A stretch of 22,121 nt of DNA, taken from Megasphaera sp. UBA5897. Lineage in GTDB: Bacteria > Bacillota > Negativicutes > Veillonellales > Megasphaeraceae. Below the pieces are notes generated by a model. It saw only the letters and a program-made list of their open reading frames with translations, searched no databases and had not been told where the DNA came from. The first letter of the stretch is position 1; every line of letters begins with the position of its first letter. The DNA lies in contig DJEN01000092.1 in NCBI GenBank assembly GCA_002431345.1, positions 1 through 22,121 on the forward strand. The letters run 5' to 3'. Shown piece by piece: positions 14,528 through 22,092 of this stretch. The position numbers and the translations under genes were made by a program.

Positions 14528-15855
14528 AGGTTGCCCTGCAGCAGTTGCTGCAGTTCATCCAAGTTCTTTTTAGTAGCCCCTTGATTTTCTTTCACGATTT
14601 CCAGGCAGTGCCGTTTCATTGCTTCCGCCTTGTCCTTGTGTATCAACAAGTCGAGACAGGTTTCCACAAATTCTTCTTCATTTTTGACCATGATGCAGGC
14701 TCCCCGGCTGCTCAGCAAATCGAAAATTTCTACAAAGTTAAACATATTGGGGCCGACAATAATCGGTTTGCCGTGCGCTGCCGGTTCCAAAATATTGTGC
14801 CCGCCAATGTGGGCCAAACTGCCGCCGACAAAAATCAAATCACCCAGGCTGTACACACGCCCCAATTCGCCAATCGTATCGAGAATGACGCCGTCATAGG
14901 ACGCGCTTACTTGTTTGCCTGCTTTCATATCACTGCGCTTGACCATCGTGATGTCGTGCTTGAGCCCTTCATCACGGATGAGGTCTGCCTGATAAATATA
15001 ACGCGGCGCAATGATTAATTTTGCCTCCGGAAAACGCTGGCGAACTTTACTGAACGCTTTATACACAGCGCCGTTTTCCCCTTTATGTGTACTGCCGGCA
15101 ATCATAATGGGATACGTGCCTTCAGCAAACCCCAATTCGCGCAGGAAACGCTTCTTTTCGTCTTCCGTCACGATGCCGTAGGTCTGGTCGTACTTGGTAT
15201 TGCCCGTAACGATTACTTTGTTGGGATCGGCGCCAATATCAATAATATACTGGGCGTCAATACGGCTCTGCATGCAGAACATACGGATCGTCGAAAGTAC
15301 TTTGCGTGTAAAAAACGTAATCAGGCGGTACCGCACGGCACTGCGCTGGCTGATGCGGCCGTTCATCATCATAACCGGAATATGTTTATCTGCGGCAATA
15401 CGCAAAAAGTTCGGCCAAATTTCCGTTTCTACCAATACGATGGCCTGCGGCTTGACAATTGTCAAAATGCGGTTGGTCAAATACGGCAAGTCTAACGGAA
15501 AATACAAAATCCCGTCTGCCCCTTTGATGATTTGATGAGCCATACGAAATCCCGTTGCCGTAACGACGGACACGATAATGACTTCATTCGGGTATGTCTT
15601 GCGCATTTCACGCACAATAGGGCTTGCCGCTACGATTTCGCCAACCGATGCGGCATGCACCCAAATAGCGTGGCGATTCGATATTTTTTCTTTTAAATCC
15701 TCCGGCAAAAATCCTATGCTTTGTTTAATCCGCTGATAAAACCCTTCTTCGCGAATCAAGCGGTAAATAAGCTGTGGAATCAAAATGGCCCAATAGACGA
15801 GCAAGAGCATATTGTACAGCCAGTACATAGGATGTGCTTTTAAGTTTGTTTTCAT
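14524..15855 (-). CDS. waaA: Kdo transferase WaaA (KdtA)
   Basis: WaaA transfers Kdo from CMP-Kdo to lipid IVA on the cytoplasmic face of the inner membrane. The 443-residue protein has one N-terminal membrane anchor (about 11-31) and a GT-B fold. The motif WVHAASVGE carries the likely catalytic Glu73; VETEIWPN, IAGSTHKGE, IAPRY and GGHNILEPAAHGKPIIVGP follow as expected for glycosyltransferase family 30. It has ATGA overlaps at both ends, with msbA upstream and lpxK downstream. Whether it adds one, two or more Kdo residues cannot be read from the sequence. Confidence 0.96.
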   Translation of the reverse strand: MKTNLKAHPMYWLYNMLLLVYWAILIPQLIYRLIREEGFYQRIKQSIGFLPEDLKEKISNRHAIWVHAASVGEIVAASPIVREMRKTYPNEVIIVSVVTATGFRMAHQIIKGADGILYFPLDLPYLTNRILTIVKPQAIVLVETEIWPNFLRIAADKHIPVMMMNGRISQRSAVRYRLITFFTRKVLSTIRMFCMQSRIDAQYIIDIGADPNKVIVTGNTKYDQTYGIVTEDEKKRFLRELGFAEGTYPIMIAGSTHKGENGAVYKAFSKVRQRFPEAKLIIAPRYIYQADLIRDEGLKHDITMVKRSDMKAGKQVSASYDGVILDTIGELGRVYSLGDLIFVGGSLAHIGGHNILEPAAHGKPIIVGPNMFNFVEIFDLLSSRGACIMVKNEEEFVETCLDLLIHKDKAEAMKRHCLEIVKENQGATKKNLDELQQLLQGNL

Positions 15856-17612
15856 TCCGCGTATCCTTCTGCTTTATCTTTAAACTGAACAGCATACAAA
15901 TTGGCATACAATCCTTTTTTAGCCAACAGTTCATCATGCGTTCCTTCTTCTACAATCCGGCCGTGGTCGATAACGACAATATCGTCTGCATCCCGTACGG
16001 TACTCAACCGGTGCGCAATGACAACGGCAGTTCTTCCTTCCATCAAACGGTCCAAGGCTGCCTGAACAATTTTTTCACTTTCAGTATCCAGGGCAGAGGT
16101 CGCTTCATCCAGAATCAAAATCTGCGGATTTTTCAATATCGCCCGGGCAATGGCGATACGCTGCCGCTGGCCGCCTGACAATGCATTGCCGCGGTCGCCG
16201 ACATTCGTGTCGTAGCCTTGAGGTAGTGCCATAATGAAATCGTGGGCATTTGCAGCTTTGGCAGCCGCTACTACTTCTTCATCAGAAGCATCCAGCCGAC
16301 CGTATAAAATATTTTCCCGTACAGACGCATTGAACAGCATCGTTTCCTGCGGTACTAAGCCGATTTGCTGGCGTAGTGAAGAAAACGTCACATCTTTGAT
16401 GTTGATGCCGTCAATGGTTAACGCGCCTCCTGTTACATCATAGAACCGAGGAAGCAAATTGGCAACAGTAGATTTACCGGCGCCGCTCGGCCCAACTAAC
16501 GCTACGACCTGTCCCGGCTTGACTTCCAAATTAAAATCCGTCAGGGCTTCATGTTCCTCATCATATGAGAAAGATACATGGTCAAATACAATGTGCCCCT
16601 GTACTTTTGGCAATACAATGGCATTTTCTTTTTCTTTGACTTCCGGCATCGTATCCAATGTTTCAAATACACGGTCAGCAGCTGCCAATGATTTTTGGAT
16701 GTCACCGTAAATTTCGCTGATGCGCCGTACAGGGTTTGCCAGGTTAATGGCATAAATCAAAAACGCAATCAAAGCCCCTGCCGTCATTTTTCCTTCAATA
16801 ACACTCATGCCGCCGTACCAAATAATCCCGGTAACGGCAATAGCCGCAAAAAATTGAATAAACGGCGTCAGCATGGATGTCAATTTGGTTGTGGTCATCA
16901 ATGCCCAAAAGTTGCTGTCGTTTTGTACAACAAAGCGCTTGATTTCAAAATTTTCCCGGTTAAATGAACGGATAATGCGAATGCCTGAAATAGCTTCTTC
17001 CAAAAGTGCTGTAATATCAGCCATTTTGCCCTGCACATTATGGCCGGCTTTCCGCAGTCTGCTGCCAAAGAAATTAATCGTCACGACGACAAGCGGTACA
17101 ATGACCAGCGTCAGCAGCGTCAGTTTCCAGTACAGCGCAATCATAGATACCAGCGAACCGATTAAAATAACCGCTTCCTGTACGAATGAAATCAGGTTGC
17201 CGGCAATGGCTGTCTGCAGTGCCGAAACATCGTTGGTCAAATTACTCATAATATTGCCCGTCTTGCGCCTATCAAAATAGGACAAAGACAACGTCTGCAA
17301 ATGACGGTACAACTTTTCCCGGATATCATTGACAATTTTTTGGCCGACAAAACTCATCAAATACCGTTCGCCAAAATAGAAAAAGCCGCGGAATAAAAAC
17401 AATACTAAAATACCAACAACAATTAAGTTTAGTGTCACAATATCCTTATTGGCCAGTACTTTATCGATGACATCCTTTATCAGCCAAGGGACAACAACGT
17501 TGCTGGCTCCTGAAAAAGCCATGCAGATAACTGCCAATACCAGTCGTTTTTTATACGGCAGTACAAACTTCAGCAATCGTTTGTAGCTTTGCCAACTATT
17601 ATATTTCTTCAT
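15852..17612 (-). CDS. msbA: Lipid A flippase MsbA-type ABC exporter
   Basis: A 586-residue half-transporter with a six-helix membrane domain (1 to about 310) fused to an ATPase domain. The ATPase shows Walker A GPSGAGKST (374-382), Q-loop VPQETMLF, signature LSGGQ (478-482), Walker B ILILDEATSALD (498-509) and switch His534 in IAHRLSTV. Length and layout match MsbA, which flips Kdo-lipid A across the inner membrane. Many multidrug exporters share this layout, so the assignment rests on location: it lies between lpxB and waaA with ATGA overlaps on both sides. Loss of the lpxB start-stop coupling would be expected to affect it. Confidence 0.93.
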   Translation of the reverse strand: MKKYNSWQSYKRLLKFVLPYKKRLVLAVICMAFSGASNVVVPWLIKDVIDKVLANKDIVTLNLIVVGILVLFLFRGFFYFGERYLMSFVGQKIVNDIREKLYRHLQTLSLSYFDRRKTGNIMSNLTNDVSALQTAIAGNLISFVQEAVILIGSLVSMIALYWKLTLLTLVIVPLVVVTINFFGSRLRKAGHNVQGKMADITALLEEAISGIRIIRSFNRENFEIKRFVVQNDSNFWALMTTTKLTSMLTPFIQFFAAIAVTGIIWYGGMSVIEGKMTAGALIAFLIYAINLANPVRRISEIYGDIQKSLAAADRVFETLDTMPEVKEKENAIVLPKVQGHIVFDHVSFSYDEEHEALTDFNLEVKPGQVVALVGPSGAGKSTVANLLPRFYDVTGGALTIDGINIKDVTFSSLRQQIGLVPQETMLFNASVRENILYGRLDASDEEVVAAAKAANAHDFIMALPQGYDTNVGDRGNALSGGQRQRIAIARAILKNPQILILDEATSALDTESEKIVQAALDRLMEGRTAVVIAHRLSTVRDADDIVVIDHGRIVEEGTHDELLAKKGLYANLYAVQFKDKAEGYAE

Positions 17613-18751
17613 TCACCCTGTTTCTCCTTAGCAAATTCTAGTATAGTTTTTGCAATGCGCTGTACGGCACCGCTTTGTCCCATCGTACGGCGTACTTCAG
17701 CCATCGCCTGCTTTAATTCATCATGCCGGGACGCATCCGTCAATATGGGGACAATAACTTGGGCAATATGCTTTGCAGTCACTTCATCCTGCCATAACTC
17801 CGGCATAATCCGCCGTCCCATAATGATATTGGGCAGGCCAATACTGTCAATATGCACGAGTAGTTTGGACAGCCAATACGTGAGGCTGTTCACGCGGTAG
17901 ATAAGCAATGTCGGCAGCTCCATCAACGCCGTTTCCAACGTAGCCGTACCGGAAGCGGCAATGGCCGCCGTACTGACTGCCATCATATCGTATACATTTG
18001 TTTCTCCTATGTGTACGTCTACGCCGCTGTCTGCAATCATCGACGCTAATACGCTGCGGTCAATCGTAGAAGCACGGGGCAGCAAAAACTGTACCTGCGG
18101 CACGGCTTTGCTGATTTCTTTCGCCGCTTCCAGCATAGGCGGCAGCAATCCTTTGACTTCCTGCATACGGCTTCCCGGCATGAGCAATACGGTTTTCTTT
18201 TGGGCATCCAGTCCCAAAGCCGGCACAATCTCATCCCGGCTCTGTCCTGCATGCACTGTATCCAGCAGCGGATGCCCTGCGTATACGACATGCGTCCCCA
18301 TTTCCTCATACATCTGCGCTTCAAAAGGGAATAAAGAAATAGCCAAATCCGTATATTGGGCAATCGTGCGGCCCCGGCTTTTATGCCATGCCCAAATAGT
18401 CGGCAAAATGTAATACACAACGGGAATGCCTGCTTCTTTGGCTTTTTTAATCAGACGCATGTTAAACCCCGGATAGTCAATACAGACAAGGACATCAGGC
18501 TTTTCATCCAGCATCGTCTGCACCAAAAAATCCCGCAGGCGGAAAAAGAACGGAATTTTACGCAGTATCTCACCTACGCCAATAAAGCCTAGGTTCTGAA
18601 TATCATACACAATCCGTACGCCTGCTTTTTTCATTTGCTCTCCGCCCATACCAATCAATTCAATGGATGGATCCTGTTGTTTCATTACTTCGGCCAACTT
18701 GGCACCATGCATATCTCCCGATGCTTCGCCTGCTGAAAACATGATTTTCAT
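17609..18751 (-). CDS. lpxB: Lipid-A-disaccharide synthase LpxB
   Basis: LpxB joins UDP-2,3-diacylglucosamine and lipid X to the beta-1,6 disaccharide of lipid A (glycosyltransferase family 19). The 380-residue chain shows FSAGEASGDMHGAKLAE at the N-terminus, the IDYPGFNMRL block, YYILPTIWAWHKSRG, FPFEAQMYEE, YAGHPLLD, MPGSRMQEVKGLLP and ASGTATLETALMELPTLLIYR. GAGGTAG lies upstream of the ATG at 18751. It begins 17 bases after lpxI, which makes its lipid X substrate, and overlaps msbA by four bases. Confidence 0.97.
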   Translation of the reverse strand: MKIMFSAGEASGDMHGAKLAEVMKQQDPSIELIGMGGEQMKKAGVRIVYDIQNLGFIGVGEILRKIPFFFRLRDFLVQTMLDEKPDVLVCIDYPGFNMRLIKKAKEAGIPVVYYILPTIWAWHKSRGRTIAQYTDLAISLFPFEAQMYEEMGTHVVYAGHPLLDTVHAGQSRDEIVPALGLDAQKKTVLLMPGSRMQEVKGLLPPMLEAAKEISKAVPQVQFLLPRASTIDRSVLASMIADSGVDVHIGETNVYDMMAVSTAAIAASGTATLETALMELPTLLIYRVNSLTYWLSKLLVHIDSIGLPNIIMGRRIMPELWQDEVTAKHIAQVIVPILTDASRHDELKQAMAEVRRTMGQSGAVQRIAKTILEFAKEKQGE

Positions 18752-18768
18752 ATCTATCTACCTCAAAA

Positions 18769-19584
18769 TTAAAAGGTCTTATCTACAGCACAAATACAGA
18801 TATTGTTTTTGTCAGCAGCCTTTAATACCTCGTCTTGTTCTACGAACAGCGTGCGCCCTGCTTCCATAGCCAAAACAGTACAGCCGCTTTCTATCATGGA
18901 CTCTAAGGTTGCCAAGCCGACAGCCGGCACATCAAACCGCGCATCCTGATTAGGTTTGGCTACTTTTACGACAACAGATTTGCCTCGGCCCAGTGCACCG
19001 CCGCGGCGAATACAAGCATCGGTGCCTTCAATCGCTTCAATCGCCATGACGGCTTTGTGTTTGACGACGACAGTTTGTCCAATATCCATGCCGCCCATCG
19101 CCTTGGCAGTAGCAAAGCCGAAACGGATATCATCTTCTTCCTCCCGGCTTGGTTTACGCTTCGTCAAAACACCGGCCGCCGGCATCAGCGGTTTTAAATA
19201 CAGCGTCTGATCTACGACTTCAATTCCATCTTTGGCCAGTTCGTCAACAATGGCCAGCATGATTGTATCATCTTTTCGGTTGCGTAGTTTAGCCAGCATT
19301 TTAATCGCGCGGAAATCAGGAAATTTTAAGCCTTTAAACAATATTTCCTTGGTTACCTTGCCAATCATCGTAACTTTATCTACGCCTTCTTTGCGCATTG
19401 TTTTTATAATTTTATCCAGTTTAGCTACGTTAATTTCATAATACGTGTCCGCTTCCGCTTTCAGCTCCGGTGCCACCCCGTCAACAACGGCAATCACGAC
19501 AACTTCATGCCCCATCTGCTGGGCTGCACGCATAAATTCCACTGGTAATTTGCCTACGCCGGCAAACAGCCCTACTTTTTCCAT
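18769..19584 (-). CDS. lpxI: UDP-2,3-diacylglucosamine pyrophosphatase LpxI
   Basis: LpxI (DUF1009) hydrolyses UDP-2,3-diacylglucosamine to lipid X and UMP, replacing the LpxH used by E. coli. The protein begins MEKVGLFAGVGKLPVEF and contains MIGKVTKEILFKG, the repeated phrase EEEDDIRFGFATAKAMGGMDIGQ, CIRRGGALG and RFDVPAVGLATL. The Asp in this last block (Asp218) corresponds to the catalytic Asp reported for Caulobacter LpxI, by my recollection. I start at 19584 (271 residues), because AAGGG then lies eight bases upstream. The frame also opens at a GTG (19593) and an ATG (19590), which sit on or against the ribosome binding site. It heads the 14-gene unit behind a near-consensus promoter. 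Confidence 0.95.
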   Translation of the reverse strand: MEKVGLFAGVGKLPVEFMRAAQQMGHEVVVIAVVDGVAPELKAEADTYYEINVAKLDKIIKTMRKEGVDKVTMIGKVTKEILFKGLKFPDFRAIKMLAKLRNRKDDTIMLAIVDELAKDGIEVVDQTLYLKPLMPAAGVLTKRKPSREEEDDIRFGFATAKAMGGMDIGQTVVVKHKAVMAIEAIEGTDACIRRGGALGRGKSVVVKVAKPNQDARFDVPAVGLATLESMIESGCTVLAMEAGRTLFVEQDEVLKAADKNNICICAVDKTF

Positions 19585-19624
19585 ATTCATCACCCTTATA
19601 AATGAATAAAATATCCATTTTTAT

Positions 19625-19653
19625 ATTATACAAAAAAATGTGTCTGATGTCAG
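19625..19653 (-). promoter_or_regulatory. Sigma-A-type promoter for the 14-gene LPS unit
   Basis: On the minus strand CTGACA (19648-19653, five of six) and a perfect TATAAT (19625-19630) are separated by 17 bases. The leader to the lpxI start would be about 35 bases. It lies between the lpxA terminator and lpxI, so the unit can be expressed independently of lpxC-fabZ-lpxA. Confidence 0.8.
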
Positions 19654-19675
19654 TAACTACCAAGGCAACTTGCAG

Positions 19676-19714
19676 AAAAAAAGGAAGGCAAGAACCTCTT
19701 ACCCTCCCTTTTTG
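19676..19714 (-). terminator. Intrinsic terminator after lpxA
   Basis: Just after the lpxA stop, the minus strand can form a long hairpin with a three-base loop (19694-19696). The inner stem is TAAGA/TCTTG, followed by a G-rich arm pairing with CCTTCC, and then a run of seven T (19676-19682). The stem includes G-U pairs and one possible bulge. The outer A/T pairs give it some bidirectional character, but no plus-strand gene is present to use it. Confidence 0.82.
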
Positions 19715-19723
19715 CTATGTTCA

Positions 19724-20536
19724 TTAATCTTTTGTACCCCGGCAAATTCCACGATCGGCATCGCGAAGGAAGCGGAGAAAATGTTCTGTTTCTTCTGAAC
19801 TATCTAGTTCTTCTTCCATTCTGGCAATTGCATCCCGTAAATTTAAGCCGGAACGATATAAGAGACGAAATGCCTTTTTCAATTCACGGCGTACATTTTC
19901 CGGAATTCCCGCACGGGATAAGCCAACGCTGTTCAGTCCAATGCAGCGTGCCGGTTGGCCGTCGGCAATGACAAACGGCGGGATATCCTGTACTACTTTT
20001 GCCAAGCCGCCAATCATGCTGTTGCGGCCGATTTTGACGAATTGATGTACACCGGCAATACCGCCGATAACGACTCGGTCTTCTACGACTACATGCCCGG
20101 CAAGACCTGCGCAGTTACTCATAATAACGTGATTCCCAATAATGCAGTTATGAGCCACATGGGTGCATGCCTGAAAAAGGCAGTCACTGCCAATGCGGGT
20201 TTCTTCCCCTTCGCCGGTGGCTCGGCTGACTGTCACATATTCACGAAATACCGAACGGTCGCCTATAATAACATAACTTTTTTCACCTTTAAATTTTAAA
20301 TCCTGCGGTTCCGATCCAATGGATGCACTGGGGAAAAAACGGCAGTTTTTGCCAATTGTTGTCCAGCCATCAATAACGACGTGAGCCATAATTTCAGTTC
20401 CATCGCCAATAGTAACATGGGGGCCAATTACAGCGTAGGGTCCAATCTTCACGCCCGCACCGATTTTTGCCTGTGGATCTATAATAGCCGTTGGATGTAT
20501 CATGCATTGCTGCATGGTTTCTTTTTCCTCGGTCAT
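19724..20536 (-). CDS. lpxA: UDP-N-acetylglucosamine acyltransferase LpxA
   Basis: LpxA adds a 3-hydroxyacyl chain from ACP to UDP-GlcNAc, the first step of lipid A synthesis. The 270-residue protein has left-handed beta-helix hexapeptide repeats from IHPTAIIDPQAKIGAGVKIG to about residue 180, and a C-terminal helical domain. The catalytic His is His129 in THVAHNCIIGN. The residue corresponding to the E. coli acyl-chain ruler Gly173 (13 after the VHQF histidine) is also Gly here (Gly177), which by analogy favours a long, about C14, hydroxyacyl chain. The start at 20536 follows AGGAG eight bases upstream. The frame open to 20566 begins upstream of that site. A terminator follows the stop. Confidence 0.96.
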   Translation of the reverse strand: MTEEKETMQQCMIHPTAIIDPQAKIGAGVKIGPYAVIGPHVTIGDGTEIMAHVVIDGWTTIGKNCRFFPSASIGSEPQDLKFKGEKSYVIIGDRSVFREYVTVSRATGEGEETRIGSDCLFQACTHVAHNCIIGNHVIMSNCAGLAGHVVVEDRVVIGGIAGVHQFVKIGRNSMIGGLAKVVQDIPPFVIADGQPARCIGLNSVGLSRAGIPENVRRELKKAFRLLYRSGLNLRDAIARMEEELDSSEETEHFLRFLRDADRGICRGTKD

Positions 20537-20556
20537 TAAAGTCACTCCTTGCTTGC

Positions 20557-20571
20557 CTGCTGTCAAAGCAG
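20557..20571 (-). other. Small hairpin in the lpxA leader within the 179-base fabZ-lpxA gap
   Basis: CTGCT and AGCAG (20557-20561 and 20567-20571) form a perfect five-base stem with a five-base loop, about ten bases upstream of the lpxA ribosome binding site. The rest of the gap (20537-20715) is A+T-rich. I see no convincing promoter or terminator in it, so lpxA is probably transcribed together with fabZ. The hairpin could be a processing or stability element, or chance. Confidence 0.3.
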
Positions 20572-20715
20572 TTGCCTAATAATAAAATTTATATAGTAAT
20601 ATATTCATCTGCAGAATAGCAAAATATGCTGACCATTTGTAAGAAAAAACACTGCATTTTAACCTATATGCTTCATTTTCCATCGTTTTTCATTGCAAAA
20701 GGACATAGATGCTCT

Positions 20716-21162
20716 TTACTTTTTAGGATTTTGACCCGGCATAAGGGCAAATAAATATTCTCCTTCTGCACAAAGTGTATCGCCTACATGGCATTGTGCT
20801 TTTACTTTTCCCATACGGCCTTTAATTTTTTCAATATCAGCGCGCATGACAACTTGGTCGCCAGGACGTACGGGGTGACGGAAACGCAGTTTGTCAATGC
20901 CTGTAAAATACGGAATCAGGCCTCTGTTTTCTTCCGGATACAACAAGGCTACACCGCCTACCTGTGCCATTGCTTCTGCAAGCAGAACACCCGGCATAAC
21001 CGGCTGACCCGGAAAATGGCCCTGAAAAAACAATTCATTAAACGTGGCATTTTTAATGCCGACAGCATACTTCATCGGTTCCAGCTCAATAATGCGGTCA
21101 ACGAGCAGCATCGGGTACCGATGCGGTAAAATTTCCATAATATCCGTAACTTCCAAAGTCAT
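20716..21162 (-). CDS. fabZ: 3-hydroxyacyl-ACP dehydratase FabZ
   Basis: FabZ dehydrates 3-hydroxyacyl-ACP in fatty acid elongation. The 148-residue hotdog protein has the signature FFQGHFPGQPVMPGVLLAEAMAQ with catalytic His49 and Glu63, preceded by MEILPHRYPMLLVDRI. AGGAGGA lies just upstream of the ATG at 21162, and the gene begins 11 bases after the lpxC stop. Placement between lpxC and lpxA is meaningful because 3-hydroxyacyl-ACP, the FabZ substrate, is also the acyl donor of LpxA. FabZ level therefore sets the split between membrane fatty acids and lipid A. Confidence 0.97.
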   Translation of the reverse strand: MTLEVTDIMEILPHRYPMLLVDRIIELEPMKYAVGIKNATFNELFFQGHFPGQPVMPGVLLAEAMAQVGGVALLYPEENRGLIPYFTGIDKLRFRHPVRPGDQVVMRADIEKIKGRMGKVKAQCHVGDTLCAEGEYLFALMPGQNPKK

Positions 21163-21173
21163 TTGTATTCCTC

Positions 21174-22004
21174 CTAACCTATTTCTTTAAAAATATCATG
21201 TGTCAGTAAATTATTTAATTTATGACTCGATTTTACAGCAATAATATGTCCCCGTACAGGTCTTCCCAGCAGGGATATATCGCCAATAACATCCAATACT
21301 TTGTGGCGGACCAATTCATCAGCGCTGCGCACTTTGGATAAGCAGGTAGTCTTATCATAGACAATCGTGTTTTCCAAATTGCCGCCTTTGCCAAGTCCCA
21401 GCTTCCGAATCATTTCCAATTCTTCCGTAAACGCGATGGTACGCGCATAGGCAATCTCTTTTATATACTCATCCGGCGTAATTTCAGCGTCAAAGAACTG
21501 TACCCCCAATAAAGGATGGGGATTGATAGAGGTAAATGTAATCCGAAATCCATCATACGGAATGGCCGCGATAAATTTATCATCTTCTTGAATCAAATGC
21601 TGTTTTTGGATGACAATTTCCTGCCGTGGTTCCTTCAAAGACTGTATGCCGGCTTTCTGAATCAGTTCCACAAAATTCAAACTGCTGCCGTCAGCAACAG
21701 GAGGTTCTGCTGAATCCATTTCTACAATACAATTATCTACCTGCAGGCCATTGAGCGCAGACAAGACATGTTCTACCGTAAAGACTTTGGCTTCGCCGTC
21801 TTCCAGCGTCGTTGCCCGCATCGTATTGGTTACCTTTGATAAATGCGCCTGCACGGATGGCTGCCCCGGCAAATCGGTACGAATAAACACAATTCCCGTA
21901 TTCGCTGGTGCCGGCCGCATGATCATATGAACTTCCTGAGCCGCATGTAAGCCTATTCCACTGTATGAAACGGAGTCGGCTAATGTCGTTTGTGCTATAG
22001 ACAT
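21174..22004 (-). CDS. lpxC: UDP-3-O-acyl-N-acetylglucosamine deacetylase LpxC
   Basis: LpxC is the zinc enzyme for the committed step of lipid A synthesis. The 276-residue protein shows the zinc ligands His79 (TVEHVLSAL), His234 and Asp238 (ELVRHKVLDVIGD), with Glu78 as base and His261 (SSHKLNNLL) as the catalytic histidine. The inner TSINPHPLLGVQ segment is in the usual place. It is shorter than E. coli LpxC (305 residues), ending soon after the last catalytic His without the long E. coli tail that FtsH uses for turnover. AGGAGAGG precedes the start. It is the first gene of lpxC-fabZ-lpxA, behind the promoter at 22063-22092. Confidence 0.97.
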   Translation of the reverse strand: MSIAQTTLADSVSYSGIGLHAAQEVHMIMRPAPANTGIVFIRTDLPGQPSVQAHLSKVTNTMRATTLEDGEAKVFTVEHVLSALNGLQVDNCIVEMDSAEPPVADGSSLNFVELIQKAGIQSLKEPRQEIVIQKQHLIQEDDKFIAAIPYDGFRITFTSINPHPLLGVQFFDAEITPDEYIKEIAYARTIAFTEELEMIRKLGLGKGGNLENTIVYDKTTCLSKVRSADELVRHKVLDVIGDISLLGRPVRGHIIAVKSSHKLNNLLTHDIFKEIG

Positions 22005-22023
22005 AAGTACGCCTCTCCTTTCC

Positions 22024-22037
22024 TTTAGTTTACTAAA
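22024..22037. promoter_or_regulatory. Perfect 14-bp palindrome in the lpxC leader
   Basis: TTTAGTTTACTAAA is an exact inverted repeat (arms 22024-22029 and 22032-22037), lying between the lpxC promoter and the ribosome binding site. A third ACTAAA copy is at 22055-22060, 23 bases from the first, near the expected transcription start. The position suits an operator, but A+T-rich DNA gives such repeats by chance, and the spacing does not match the FapR consensus. Confidence 0.4.
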
Positions 22038-22062
22038 ATTTAAAAATTTCCCATACTAAATT

Positions 22063-22092
22063 ATTATACCGCATTTAAAGTTTATTTGACAA
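22063..22092 (-). promoter_or_regulatory. Sigma-A-type promoter for lpxC-fabZ-lpxA
   Basis: On the minus strand TTGTCA (22087-22092, five of six) and a perfect TATAAT (22063-22068) are 18 bases apart. Transcription would begin near 22056, giving a leader of about 50 bases. A TTGACA further upstream forms an inverted repeat with TGTCAA across the -35 box, but has no -10 box at the right distance. Confidence 0.7.

Noticed and set aside
15852..17612. Multidrug exporter as an alternative for the MsbA-type ABC gene
   Set aside because: Motifs alone cannot exclude it, but the four-base overlaps with lpxB and waaA inside a lipid A operon strongly favour the lipid A flippase.
20537..20566. Longer starts for lpxA (20566), and likewise fapR (2972), ydbC (3362), kdsD (11820) and lpxI (19593)
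   Set aside because: In each case the longer start lies on or upstream of a good ribosome binding site placed for the shorter start, and the extra residues are not family-like. In fapR the extension would also cover part of the operator.
20659..20706. 15-codon open frame on the minus strand in the fabZ-lpxA gap
   Set aside because: No real ribosome binding site, very short, and no recognisable leader-peptide feature such as a run of regulatory codons.
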